DNA from: Thamnocephalis sphaerospora
Taxonomy: Eukaryota > Zoopagomycota > Zoopagomycetes > Zoopagales > Sigmoideomycetaceae
Length of the DNA stretch: 34,379 nt
NCBI GenBank assembly: GCA_003614735.1
Contig: KZ992531.1
Coordinates: 1-34,379 of the forward strand
Direction of reading: 5' to 3'
Shown here one piece after another: positions 1 through 9,975 of this stretch; positions within the stretch are counted from its first letter, which is position 1, and every line of letters begins with the position of its first letter. Under the pieces are notes generated by a model. The model was not told the origin of the DNA. It saw only the letters and a program-made list of their open reading frames with translations, and ran no database searches. Both the position numbers and the translations under genes were made by a program.

Positions 1-202
1 ATGAGTGATAACCAGGGTCAACATTTTTTCTGTAACATTAGTTGTGCGTGCACCATCATCACGACGGCAGTGCGTACTTGTGTTTGCGACGTGCTAGTCA
101 GCGAACCGCTAGTCAGGCTGGGAGCATTTTACGCTCACGAGTCCACCGACACTTAATAAAACGTCAGTGGGATACTCCCCAGTAACCAAAAAAAAAAAAA
201 AA
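1..202 (+). mobile_element. 3' end of a poly(A)-tailed retroposed repeat, copy 1
   Basis: The segment ends with AATAAA at about 156-161, followed some 25 nt later by a run of 15 A (188-202). This is the layout of a retroposed transcript 3' end, such as a truncated LINE or a SINE. Its first 126 bases recur at 34254-34379 with 9 differences that I counted, 8 of them transitions. The part from 73 onwards recurs at 229-355. No coding domain is visible. The family cannot be named from the tail alone. Because the window both starts and stops in this repeat, a break at a dispersed repeat is likely. Confidence 0.6.
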
Positions 203-228
203 GGCCCGCTTTTTTACTTGTGTTTGCC

Positions 229-355
229 CGTACTTGTGTTTGCGACATGCTAGTCAGCGAACCACTAGTCAGGTTGGGTGCGCTTTACGCTCACGAGTCC
301 ACCAACACTTAATAAAACGTCAGTGGGATACGCCCTAGTAACCAAAAAACCGCAT
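229..355 (+). mobile_element. Retroposed repeat, tandem 5'-truncated copy 2
   Basis: This copy aligns with 73-199 at roughly 92% identity by eye, including AATAAA near 312-317 and a shorter A-run (about 6 A) near 345-350. It starts inside the element, as a 5'-truncated insertion would. The spacer 203-228 holds a further short piece of the same unit (TACTTGTGTTTGCC at 215-228), so the starting motif occurs three times within 170 bp. Tandem insertion at one site or local duplication could both explain it. Confidence 0.55.
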
Positions 356-748
356 ACTTTTCCATCTGTCGCTTGTCTTGAGGGAACGCAATGCTACGTG
401 CAAAGCATTTTCCTTGCTGCTTACAATACGCTGATTGCTCTCAAGCTTGCCTGCCTGAGTCACGTACACACTATTTCGTGGTGTATCGATCCGAAAAGCT
501 GCAAGATACGGTGTGACACTGTCTTGACGGTAAAGGAAGCGAATGGATGCATTGTCGATCACTTCATCTCCGGCCTCTGAAAGAGCGTTTAGGGCAATAA
601 GTTGAATGCTACTTTGGTGCGGCTTTTCGAACATATTCCAGATATTTGCATCAAAAACCATCGCATTTTTGTCGTTGACAAAGATGATGCGCTTAGCCCG
701 ACCCTGGGTGTCGTTGTTATACCCGTAAATCGACGCAGTGCCAAAAAG
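335..748 (-). pseudogene. Unrecognised coding exon cut by the repeat tail
   Basis: An open frame of about 137 codons on the minus strand has protein-like composition, with stretches such as RIIFVNDKNAMVFDANIW and VTPYLAAFRIDTPRNSVYV. An in-frame TGA closes it at 749-751. A splice acceptor at about 703 (ACACCCAG) would allow it to be an internal or last exon. The final codons read Phe-Phe-Gly-Tyr-stop, and the bases encoding them are the A-run and flank of repeat copy 2, so the original 3' end has apparently been replaced by the inserted repeat. I do not recognise the family. It could also be a chance open frame. Confidence 0.35.
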
Positions 749-2032
749 TCATGAGCGTAGACTTGTAGGCGAAGCATATAGTTCACTTAACAGTCCTAGC
801 CGCCCTAGCAAACACTAATCATGCCAGCTACGCACGGGCCTGTCATATCGCAAAGCCAACATTCATGACCTTGGGAAAGCGCCGCCTATGTCACATGGCG
901 ATCGCCTGAACTATGGTCCACAACGGAGCAATTCGGATAATGGACGTATGCATTATTGTTTAGCCATCGCGTCAGTACTTATAAATATGCGCCATCTCTC
1001 GCTCCAAACGAGAGAAGGAGCAAGCTTTCCACCGCGAATCTTCACCCCATTACGATCATCGCTTACGCCGGCACCAGCTGCCCTATCGTTCATCATAACT
1101 ACACGCTCCAACAGCACCTTCGTCTCAACACAAGTGCACTGGCGGCACTATCATCCGCCACCAACGTGTCTCAACGACACTATCGTTCATCATCGTACCG
1201 TGCTCCAACGGTACCGTCACTCATCGCTACGCTACGTCTCCAAGGCCTCATTGATCATCATCGTATCACACATCAGTTGTGCCACCTTACGCGTCGCCAC
1301 GCATCATTTACCGTCATCATCGACTAGTCAATACGTCCCGGACCCTTCACTCACATTACCTCCTCACACAGGAGTAACAGCGGCCTTGGGCGCTGCTATA
1401 CGACCCAACAAACACACCCCAGTGGGATTCCGCAACGGCGCGGACCTAGCAGGTATAGTCTTCAGGGGACTAACCGTAGGAGACCAGGCGATGCATATCT
1501 CTCGCGCACGTACGCACATGACGCAAACTCTCTTCTTATCACTATTATGGACATTCCCCTGCGCATGATGGCTGAAACAGCAGCGACTTTCCTAAACTCT
1601 GCATCTGCTTCACAGACGCGAGCCGTTGCTTACACGCGACACGAGAGTGGAGCTAGTTGGGATGTCATCTCGTTTATACATGGCATTAGCCCAAGCACGT
1701 TGCTTAGTGGAAATCAGGCCGGGCTGGCCGCTGAAGCAGTATGGCCGCCCGCCCTAAAAACAGTGTTTGTAGCCGTTGAGCGAAAGAAAGCGAAAGGACA
1801 AGGAGTGTATTTACGCCGCCTCTGTCGACGTCTCCTCATTTGACTGGGCAAAGATCAACGCGAGAATGTCGTTATGTCCCCCGGCTGGTGTCTACAACAG
1901 CCTTGTTGGAGATCTCCATAACGGCGGCCGCTTGGGTTCCACGAGTGTAGATTGGATGATGGATGCCGGGAATTGGGATTTTGACCTTCTATTGCATTCC
2001 TGGCTGATACTTTTGCCGCCTTGCTAGTCGGT
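749..2032. other. Stretch without a supportable gene
   Basis: Open frames at 888-1568 (+) and 1547-1843 (+) exist but have low-complexity Thr/Ser/His/Arg-rich translations and no recognisable motif. The DNA at 1040-1330 is rich in short ATCATC/CGTACG-like words. No tRNA, poly(A) tail or inverted repeat stands out. Confidence 0.4.
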
Positions 2033-3510
2033 CTATTTCTCCGCCATTGCTTCTTCGTCGTGCTCTTTTTGTGTGTCCTGTTCCTCTTGCCATGCCGTTG
2101 TACGAAATTGGCCCTCCCACTTGGCAATGACTACGGTTGCCAAGCAGTTGCCGAGCACATTTGTTCCCGCACGTGCCATGTTCATTACAGCGTCCACGCC
2201 CAGAATCAGTGCAAAACCGTCCATTGGAATGTCAAACTGCGTTAGCGTGCCAGAAAGTACCGCCAGTGCTGCGCGTGCAACTCCGGCAACACCCTTGCTA
2301 GTTAGCATCAGCGTAATCATCATCACTATCTGACGTTCGACCGAAAGCTCCATGCCGACTACTTGCGCGCAAAAGACCGATGCTAGCGCCAAATAAAGTG
2401 TTGTCCCGTCCAGGTTAAAGCTGTAGCCAGTCGGCAGCACAAATGCCACCACTTTGCGCGAGCAGCCGAATGCGTGTAGGCTCTCCATCGCCAATGGCAG
2501 CGCAGCTTCAGACGACGAAGTTGTAAAGGCAACCATGACAGGTTTGCCCACAGCGAGTAGAAATTCGCGCAGCGGAATACGCACCAGCAGAGCAATAGGC
2601 AGAAACACCAAAAGGATGAACACGGCAAGTGCACCAAACAGTGTGCCGATGAGCTTTCCCAGCGCCGCCAGCACTGCAATGCCGCTCTCTCCGACGGTTG
2701 CTGCCATTGCTGCGGCAACGCCGATCGGCGCAAAATACATGACAATTCCGGTTACCTTGAACATGATTTGGGCGAGCGACTCGCAAAAGTCCAGTATTGG
2801 CCGCTTGAATTTTTTGCCTTTCACCTTCATGACGCCGATGGCAAACACAAGCGAGCACGCAACCACCTGGAGTACCTGGTTTTCTGCAGCGGCAGCAAAA
2901 AAGCTTTCGGGTACGATGGCATAGAGCTCGTGCTCCCAGGTTATTGCTTTCTTGGCAATATCGTTGCCTTTGTTGGTGTCCTGAGATGCGCGACTAACGC
3001 CATCACCCGGGCGCACAATGTTGACTGCAATCAGGCCGATAGCCAGGGCAATTGTAGTGACCACTTCAAAGTAGACAATTGCCTTGAGAAACATGCGCCC
3101 GACGGCAGCAAGATCGTCGCCGTGTCCGGCCACTCCTCCTACCAGCGTAGAGAAAAGCAACGGCACAACCAGTGCCTTGATCATGCGCAGAAACACCATA
3201 GCCAGCGGTTTGATGGCCTTGCCAAAGTCTGGTGCTAACCAGCCAACCAGCAGGCCAAACAGCATTGATATGATGATCCAATACGAAAGCTTTGACGGGA
3301 CCACAAGCATTAGCGCATTATAATATGTGTGCTGCTTATCGCGCTTCACCAATTTCACCTTACCTTTATCCTTCTCAGTTGTTTCCAAGCGATGGCAACC
3401 GGCCGCAACGCAAAGCCAACCACGCGGGTGAGTCTGCTTTCATTTGCAGGCAACACCACTTCATCCAACTGGACAATGTCGGGCTTTCCGTTCAATGTTT
3501 GCGTGTCCAT
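2033..3510 (-). CDS. Dicarboxylate/amino acid:cation symporter (DAACS, SLC1/GltP-DctA type)
   Basis: Multi-pass carrier of the SLC1/DAACS family, expected to import C4-dicarboxylates or acidic amino acids with Na+ or H+ across a membrane. Exons are 3364-3510 and 2033-3289. The 74-nt intron 3290-3363 has GTAAGG, branch GCTAATG and acceptor AAAG, and joins in phase 0 for 467 residues. Without this join the long exon has no upstream ATG; its first in-frame ATG (3308-3310) would give a shorter protein. Family landmarks are all present: serine-rich hairpin TTSSSEAALP (about 305-314), GYSFNLDGTT (337-346), hairpin 2 TSKGVAGV (379-386) and the last helix GVDAVMNMARAGTNVLGN (413-430). Arg422 matches the substrate-binding Arg of GltPh, but the Asp that binds the amino group there is Asn419 here, which favours dicarboxylates over amino acids (inference). 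Confidence 0.9.
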
Positions 3511-4542
3511 GCTGAGGACAGGCAGCGAGACCCTATGCTATCCGTTGACGTTATTGTATATCGTTGTACACTATCGTCTCAGCTCTGAGTGGATCAAAGT
3601 TGGCTTGGTCCTGTGCGTGAACCGGGTCAGCGGACGATGGGCGCGCGTGACTGCAAGTAGACGCACTTGTGGGCGGCGGATAGACGACGGAAAGACAGTT
3701 CTGGTGGCCACGGCCTCGCTGCTGTCGCGCTGCTGTGCTCCTTTATAGGCTTGGCTGTTATGGAGCGTGCGCTGGCGCAAAAGGGAGTGTGAGCATGCCG
3801 TTTAGAGCTGCAGAATGCATATACTTGCATACAGGCTTGGTGTCAGCTGACGAGCTGCCAGCTCGATTATGCTGCGTAAAGCATCGCTGTTACCGTCGTT
3901 GCTGCACGTGTGGCCTGATGTGAAACCCACGTTGTCGATATTGAATGCAGCGTGGTGGTTATTGCTTGGTCTTGTGCGCCGTTGCCATCCTCGAATCTTT
4001 TGAATGTTGCCGGTCTGTGCTTCTCCGGGCACATACTGGGGAGGCTTACACACGTAACAACCTGTTGATCCAAAAAAACGTGAATAGTTGTGCCTTTATA
4101 GCGGGGATTCCCAGTGACACAGCCAACTTGCTTTAGTAGGCCCACGCTGTAAATTCATGCGGGTACAGTGGCGTAGGAGTCCTGATGCAGCAGAACGATG
4201 GCTGTGGACTGCGTAGCAGCAACTGCCGTGACATTGGGGGTGCTTGAGCGGGATGGCGCGGACGTGGTGTGCATGAACATAAGAAAGAATGGCGTTCAAG
4301 TTGCCTGACCGCCGAGCGAGTGCATGCTGTACAGCGTAGCATTAGTAGCCAAGAATGTGTTGTGTAAGCAGCCGGCATTGATACATTAGACCACATAATG
4401 TCAGAGTGATGGTTGCTAAACAGAGACACTGCAAAGGTTAAATCGGCCAGTCATTTGCTGACAGGCTACGTCACCAACACCGGAGCAGGCGGCCCTATCT
4501 CTACTCGCTCGTTTTACTGTCTGCTCTACTGCGCAGTACATC
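3511..4542. other. Intergenic region between divergent genes
   Basis: This lies between the symporter start (minus) and the F-box start (plus), so it should hold both promoters. An AT-rich ATATACAATAA occurs on the minus strand about 45 nt upstream of the symporter ATG. Short frames at 3867-4145 (-) and 3945-4136 (+) are antisense to each other. I cannot support either as a gene. Confidence 0.4.
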
Positions 4543-6276
4543 ATGAACAGCAGCAACAACACAAAGACTGGCGCTCGTCTCCGGGCTCAGATTCCAGCAG
4601 AGGTGTTTCGACGGCTGCTTTTCTGCCTGGACGCTCGCAGTGCGCTCAAAGTTGGCTCAACATGCCGCTTTCTTTACACGATGGTTGCCTTCGACAATGG
4701 GCTGTGGCGCCATTTCTACAAGCGTGCCTACCCGTTACTCTGCGTCGAACGCAGTTGGCTTGAGGTTCATTCCGATGCATTTCGGCTACCTGACGACAAG
4801 ACTAGCCGGTGCGGGGGTGATGAGCAAGCAGATGGCAACAAAGCTGCTGCTGGGGCTGTAACGGCCCCGGGCTGGGAGAATATCGACTGGCAGCTGGCCT
4901 TTGAGCATCGAAAGCGCACAGAAAGTAACTGGCGCAAAAAACGCTATATTGGCTATATGGATCGAGTGGGCGACGTGCCATATAACACCTACTATCAACA
5001 GGAGGTTGCTGTGTTTGCTGGACCAGCCGGCGTGCTGATGGTCGATCGACGCTGCGATGTACTGTCGTTTGTGAGTGCAGTAGCCGGTGGGCGTATTCAG
5101 CTGCTTCGCATGACCGAAGCGGATTACCGCGAAGGTGGCGATGAGGACGAGAGCGATGTTGTGCTTGGTATCAACGCCAAAGTTTTGGTCGGCTCTCGCT
5201 ATATTCTGGCTATTGGCGCGCTTTCCAACACTAGTCATACGGCGGACATTGACGGCGGATTTAGCGTAGCTACTTTGCTAGCGTACCGCGAGGACAATCA
5301 ACAGTTGCTTGTATGGCGCGCTCATAACTTGCAGTCGCATGCCATGCTCACAGCTCCGAGAGGTTTAACCCTGGGTGAAATTTCCGGCGGCTGGTTGCAT
5401 GCCTGGTACGACCAGAGCGACGACTCTAGAGCATGTTCGGAAAGCAATTTGGATAGCGCGGATGGTGCTGGTCAGTTTGTGCACTTGATCTACGATTTGG
5501 ATCGCGCGTGCGTTGCCTGGACTTTTCGTAGCGAAACATCCACCAGTTGCCATATACAACAGACAACATGCAACTCTGTCATGCTGTTTCGCTCCCGGAT
5601 CGCCACTAGTCCGCAGCGAATGCTTATGTGGCAGTTATGGCGGATACAACCAGGACAGCAAGTAGGCACGGCGCAAGTCCAACTGCACGGCCACGGCTCT
5701 TTTCGTTTGGATGCGCACTATACTGCAGATGTCAAAGCCAGACGGATCGACGATAGCCACATTCTACTTGGCCGACATCCTAAAGATACCGCAGACTACT
5801 ATACTGTGCTAAAGATTTTCTGCGCTGCGGACCGCCACTTATGGCACAATGCGCCAGAGGCAGATACCACTATGTCAGCGACACACGGTGGAGATCGAAA
5901 CGTTTCTATCCGCGTGCTCTGGGCTCGGCTAGATTCGTGTCGGCATCTTCTGTTCCCGGATCTGGGCCGCATTCTACTTGGCACAGAGGAGGGAGAATGG
6001 CAGCTGCTGGACCTGTATTCCGGTGAACAGGCTCAGGGCGGCAGGTTTGATGGAGTAGAGAAGCCGCAGCGCATTCTAGGCTCTCTTTGTCTTGCCAAGG
6101 TAAACGACAGCATCTGCTTGTTGGATGTACTCGGCGGAGAAATACTCCATGTATTTGATGATGTGCGAGGAGACTTGCCCAGCATCCTTGCCGGCACACA
6201 GCCAAATATGCTCAGCTATTGGATGCGCCACGGAAGCGCACTGCGAACGATAGACTTTAACAGTTTGCTGCAATAA
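4543..6276 (+). CDS. F-box protein, paralogue 1
   Basis: Single-exon protein of 577 residues. Residues about 15-62 form an F-box: IPAEVFRRLLFCLDARSALK, a short loop, CRFLYTMVAFDNGLWRHFYK. F-box proteins bind Skp1 and deliver substrates to SCF ubiquitin ligases. The remaining 500 residues contain repeated hydrophobic beta-strand-like stretches (for example VLMVDRRCDVLSFV and GRILLGTEEGEWQLLDLYSG), typical of a degenerate beta-propeller used to bind the target, but no canonical WD or Kelch signature is visible. The convergent neighbour at 6404-8638 has the same order, with a shared DW..A(F/Y)..R......W motif after the F-box. The target is unknown. The stop codon TAA lies inside an AATAAA hexamer. 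Confidence 0.8.
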   Translation: MNSSNNTKTGARLRAQIPAEVFRRLLFCLDARSALKVGSTCRFLYTMVAFDNGLWRHFYKRAYPLLCVERSWLEVHSDAFRLPDDKTSRCGGDEQADGNKAAAGAVTAPGWENIDWQLAFEHRKRTESNWRKKRYIGYMDRVGDVPYNTYYQQEVAVFAGPAGVLMVDRRCDVLSFVSAVAGGRIQLLRMTEADYREGGDEDESDVVLGINAKVLVGSRYILAIGALSNTSHTADIDGGFSVATLLAYREDNQQLLVWRAHNLQSHAMLTAPRGLTLGEISGGWLHAWYDQSDDSRACSESNLDSADGAGQFVHLIYDLDRACVAWTFRSETSTSCHIQQTTCNSVMLFRSRIATSPQRMLMWQLWRIQPGQQVGTAQVQLHGHGSFRLDAHYTADVKARRIDDSHILLGRHPKDTADYYTVLKIFCAADRHLWHNAPEADTTMSATHGGDRNVSIRVLWARLDSCRHLLFPDLGRILLGTEEGEWQLLDLYSGEQAQGGRFDGVEKPQRILGSLCLAKVNDSICLLDVLGGEILHVFDDVRGDLPSILAGTQPNMLSYWMRHGSALRTIDFNSLLQ

Positions 6277-6304
6277 ACAGTGAAAAGTTCAAGGGTGTAA
6301 TAAA
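6272..6304 (+). terminator. Poly(A) signals of the first F-box gene
   Basis: Two AATAAA hexamers occur on the plus strand, at 6272-6277 (overlapping the stop codon) and 6299-6304. Only about 100 bp separate this gene from the convergent one, so the 3' ends are tightly packed. Confidence 0.5.
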
Positions 6305-6403
6305 GCCGCGCTATGCATATGCGCATGCGCTTTTGCTTATGGTTTATAGCGTTGATGATAAATAAATGCACAGTATGGATGGATCGCGCATGCTAACGAC
6401 AGC

Positions 6404-8638
6404 TTAGGCAAAGTCAACCACCAGCATTCGCTCCTCACAGCGAACCATGGTGCCAGTATTGTCACGTCGACGAATCCGCCGGCCACGCTCTATCATAAGT
6501 AGACGTGTGGAGCTGACACGCACATCCAGCCAGCCATGCGTGATGGTTTCGCCTGCAGCACTGCATGCACTGTTTAGCGTGCTGGTCAGGGCAGCGCCAC
6601 CGGCAGTGTGCGGCTCATCTTCTGGGAAGCGTTGTCGCCAGTGTACGCGGCCGGCAACTGCATCCACAGCTGCTACGCCGTGCCGCACATTGTTCCAGGT
6701 CACGACGACAATCGGGCCGACAGCATCAATCAGCCGAGTCGGCCGCATGGCAAAGGTGCGCACCAGTGAGCCATCAGCCAGCGAGAGAATATGTAGACCG
6801 TCTTCGTTAGTGTTGGTGCCCAGAGGGTACTGTCGCACTACTGGGTCACGATCGGCGGCCGCAAGCCATGGATCCTGGCAGTCGCCGTCGCCTTCGCCAA
6901 AGGCCACAGCCAACAGACCAACGGCGTGCATAGGCTGCGCGGACCAGATACCTTGCCATGCTGGATACGTGCGTCGCCATAGTTCGTGGCCGCCTGGCGC
7001 TATTGCCACGCCGCCACAGTCGCTGCAGTGCTTGCTGCTGTGGAAGGAGCAGCAGGCGATCCAGTGGTAGACACGTGCCGAGTTGGGTGATACCTCACTT
7101 TCGAGCTGTGCATCTGATGGGCGCAGTGCATTTCCGTGCAGCACAAGTGCCTCGTTAGTAAAGTCCAGGCAGACGGTGGGCGAATCCAGTGGATGCACGC
7201 CCGCAAGTGTGACGGTGGCGTGAAAGGGCGCCAAATCATGGCGAACGTTTGGATGTGGCGAAGAAGATGGGCCGCGCAAATCCCAAAAGAGAATGCGCGC
7301 ACGACGGCCCGACACGAGGTCTGTGCTGGTGTCTGTACCAGCTTGTGCATCAACGATTTGAATGCCTGCCAGCAGGTGTGGGCGCAGCTTGCTGGATCGG
7401 AGCGCCAAGAGTAGGGACAGCCTCTTGTCCTGTGCCGCGGTGGCAGCGGCAGAGGCCTGCCACAGCTTTTGCGGCGTCTGGAATGCATAGTCGCGACAAG
7501 GGGACGTCTCATCTGCCGCAGAAGAGTGAGCAAGCGCCCAGCGCTGCGACACGAGGGTCATGTCGGACGCAGCCGTGCTGTCCATTCTTTGCGCACACTC
7601 GAGCAGGCGTGAACCAGCCAGCAAGACGCCAGCGTGCTGGTGCATTGGTGCGTTGATTGGCTCGGCTGCACTGTGTAATGGCGTCAGAGATGCGCAAAGC
7701 AGCTCATCGCGTGCACCACTATTCAGTATCTTGCGGCCTGTGTCACCCTTCCAAACGTGGTACACCGTATGCTGCCCGTTCCTGCCGTTGTCGGACACGC
7801 CGGCTACCACCACCCAGCGGTCATTGCTCCAGCACCGTTTAGGATTGTATCCTTCGATTGGAGTGGGCGCTGGTTGGTCGGCGTTGCTGTTGTCGCTGTC
7901 ATGGGTGTGGCCTGCGCTGCTGGAAAGCAGACGTCCTTTGCGCTGGACCATATCTGGGCTTGACGGTGGCGACGGTAGCCGTCCTACTTGCGACGTACCA
8001 TTGTCCGCTGGCCGACAGAGCATCCGCGCGGATGGAAGGGGCGCGCCACGGCGTGGGTGCGGCGTTACCCAGACACCCTGCTCGTTGGCCACCACCGTAT
8101 AGGCTGCGTGTACGTTAATCATCGACCGGCGCCATGGATTGGGCGTGGCATACGGCGCTGGTTGCTGGTCATCGTTGCCTGGTATTGGCGTGAGTGCGCC
8201 AAGAAGGTGGATGCGCGGTGTAATCGTAGTCTCTGTCGATGGCGACGACGCGGTGCTTCTTTGCCAGCGTAGTGCTAGGCTGGCGCGTGCCGTATATGCT
8301 GCGTACCAGTCGGCGCGCAGAGGCGGTGCAAGTTCCGTATCACTAGTGCCTGCAAGCAGAAAAGCACGCAGTGTCGCCTCGGAATCCATGCTCTCGGCAA
8401 TCTCCTCATTGTCGCACCAGGTCATTCCCTGGCGACACACCTCGCCGCCATAGTGGGCCCGGTAGCTTTGTCTCCAGTAGCCAGTCTCTTGGCGAACCAC
8501 ACGACGTAGCGTGTGATTGACCCGCGACAAGGCAACGGCCGCCTCTGGTGTCAGCTCGTAGAGAATTCGTGTGAGCAGTTCGACCGGCAGCCGGTGGTCA
8601 ATGGCCACCGCGGCAGGGACAAGGGCTGTGCTGGGCAT
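6404..8638 (-). CDS. F-box protein, paralogue 2
   Basis: Single-exon protein of 744 residues starting at ATG 8636-8638. Residues about 16-62 form an F-box (LPVELLTRILYELTPEAAVA, SRVNHTLRRVV, YWRQSYRAHYGG), followed by a DWYAAYTARASLALRW segment matching the first F-box gene. The rest is beta-rich with propeller-like strands (VWVTPHPRRG, HILSLADGSLVRTFAM) and a low-complexity Ser/Pro-rich insert near residues 215-265. It is probably an SCF substrate adaptor; the target is unknown. It converges on its paralogue across about 130 bp, so the pair looks like an inverted duplication that has diverged strongly. Confidence 0.78.
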   Translation of the reverse strand: MPSTALVPAAVAIDHRLPVELLTRILYELTPEAAVALSRVNHTLRRVVRQETGYWRQSYRAHYGGEVCRQGMTWCDNEEIAESMDSEATLRAFLLAGTSDTELAPPLRADWYAAYTARASLALRWQRSTASSPSTETTITPRIHLLGALTPIPGNDDQQPAPYATPNPWRRSMINVHAAYTVVANEQGVWVTPHPRRGAPLPSARMLCRPADNGTSQVGRLPSPPSSPDMVQRKGRLLSSSAGHTHDSDNSNADQPAPTPIEGYNPKRCWSNDRWVVVAGVSDNGRNGQHTVYHVWKGDTGRKILNSGARDELLCASLTPLHSAAEPINAPMHQHAGVLLAGSRLLECAQRMDSTAASDMTLVSQRWALAHSSAADETSPCRDYAFQTPQKLWQASAAATAAQDKRLSLLLALRSSKLRPHLLAGIQIVDAQAGTDTSTDLVSGRRARILFWDLRGPSSSPHPNVRHDLAPFHATVTLAGVHPLDSPTVCLDFTNEALVLHGNALRPSDAQLESEVSPNSARVYHWIACCSFHSSKHCSDCGGVAIAPGGHELWRRTYPAWQGIWSAQPMHAVGLLAVAFGEGDGDCQDPWLAAADRDPVVRQYPLGTNTNEDGLHILSLADGSLVRTFAMRPTRLIDAVGPIVVVTWNNVRHGVAAVDAVAGRVHWRQRFPEDEPHTAGGAALTSTLNSACSAAGETITHGWLDVRVSSTRLLMIERGRRIRRRDNTGTMVRCEERMLVVDFA

Positions 8639-9975
8639 AATGGGTGCTGCTTTGGCAGTAGCAGCGAGAAAGTGGTCTTGGAGCGCCGTAGCCGTCAGTA
8701 CAGATCGCTAAAGCCACTACTACGGCCACAGCGGTATCACAAGGATATAAACAGGAGTGGGCCAAGAGTGCGTCTGCGACGGTTGCCGTGCTCTAGCGTG
8801 GGCTTAATAACGCCAAAATGCGCGCGCGTTTTGCGCAGCAAAGTAATTAGTAACAATCACGTGCTTTAATCACGCCATTACCGTGGGGAATGGTGCAATG
8901 TCCGCCAGGATAACGGGATCACCGTTGGCTGCCACCCAGGGGCAGGTACCGCCACATATTTATACGGTCTGCGCTTGCAAATCTGGTACTGGTAACACCT
9001 GTTCCTGCTTGATGACGTATTGTGGTAAGGCGACAAACAATGCTGTTCGCCGCAGCAAGTTTGTTTTACGCAGGTATGACGGACAACGTGTACGGTTGGT
9101 GGCACGCAACTTTAGCTTGGCGGTTGTAGCATTGTTTACTGTGCTGATGCTTCTTTCCAGTCCAAGGATGGCTGTTGACACGGCATTCACATCTGTTGCT
9201 ACCGTGATTGATAGTAGCGTGCAACAGTGCAATCTAGTGCGTATGCTCTTGTTGCGGTGGTGCATTGGCGGCACCGCGTGATATCTAGTACCAGTGTGGC
9301 ATAGCAGTAGTAGGATGGATGCCATGCTGCGTTTCTCGGCATGTATGTCTGCTCGTTTGCTGTCTGCATGCAATTTGCGGGCAAACATGTGCACGCGCCG
9401 TGATTTCATGACACAAAGCATGCACGGCGCTGCGGCATATTCTCCCGACTGTGCATTTGCGCAGATAATGTGCTTTTTTACCGCATGGTCAGGCCATGTG
9501 TATGCCCATTCCACGTTACGCTGGCTGCCGCTCAGCGTGCTTATGCTTTGTTTCATGCTGTCTGTTCTGTTGTGAAATCAAGTCTGCACCAGTTATCAGT
9601 CGTCTAATCTGCCTTTCGAGGTCTGTTCGCATTATTGCATCCACCTCTCGCTATCGCTTGCATGCCGAAACGTTTTCCATGACAAACCACCATCTTGCTT
9701 CAAAAAGGCAGCTGTACAATGTGACGATGGCGCCAATTGTAACGCCTGTGATTTACTTAAACGAGGGTAGAAAGGATAGACGGTTGGAATATCTGTAGTG
9801 TGCGCAGAGAAGCACATGGCTGATCAGCGGACTATGGCGCGTTGTACTCACCATGGTACAGAGCAATGGTGGCATACAAACGCAATCACATTTCGACCCG
9901 TCATCGCTACGGATGGTTGCAGGCCGCGCGTCAGTGCCCGGTTCGTCTACGCATGTGCAATAGTTTGGCACAGCT
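8639..9975. other. Intergenic region, no supportable gene
   Basis: This should contain the promoter of the minus-strand F-box gene and the 3' end of the RGS gene. A TATAAA at about 8746 (+) has no obvious gene to serve. Overlapping frames at 8883-9281 (+) and 8960-9556 (-, 198 codons) are mutually antisense and show no family motif. A spliced gene cannot be excluded. Confidence 0.35.

Noticed and set aside
888-1843. Two long plus-strand open frames
   Set aside because: The translations are Thr/His/Arg/Ser-rich without motifs, and the DNA is built of short repeated words, so they are likely open by chance.
6447-7070. Plus-strand frame of 207 codons inside the second F-box gene
   Set aside because: It is antisense to a clear coding frame, and its Ser/Arg/Pro-rich translation is a typical shadow in GC-rich coding DNA.
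8960-9556. Minus-strand frame of 198 codons
   Set aside because: It overlaps a comparable plus-strand frame, has no recognisable domain or membrane pattern, and has an unconvincing Cys/His/Arg-rich composition.
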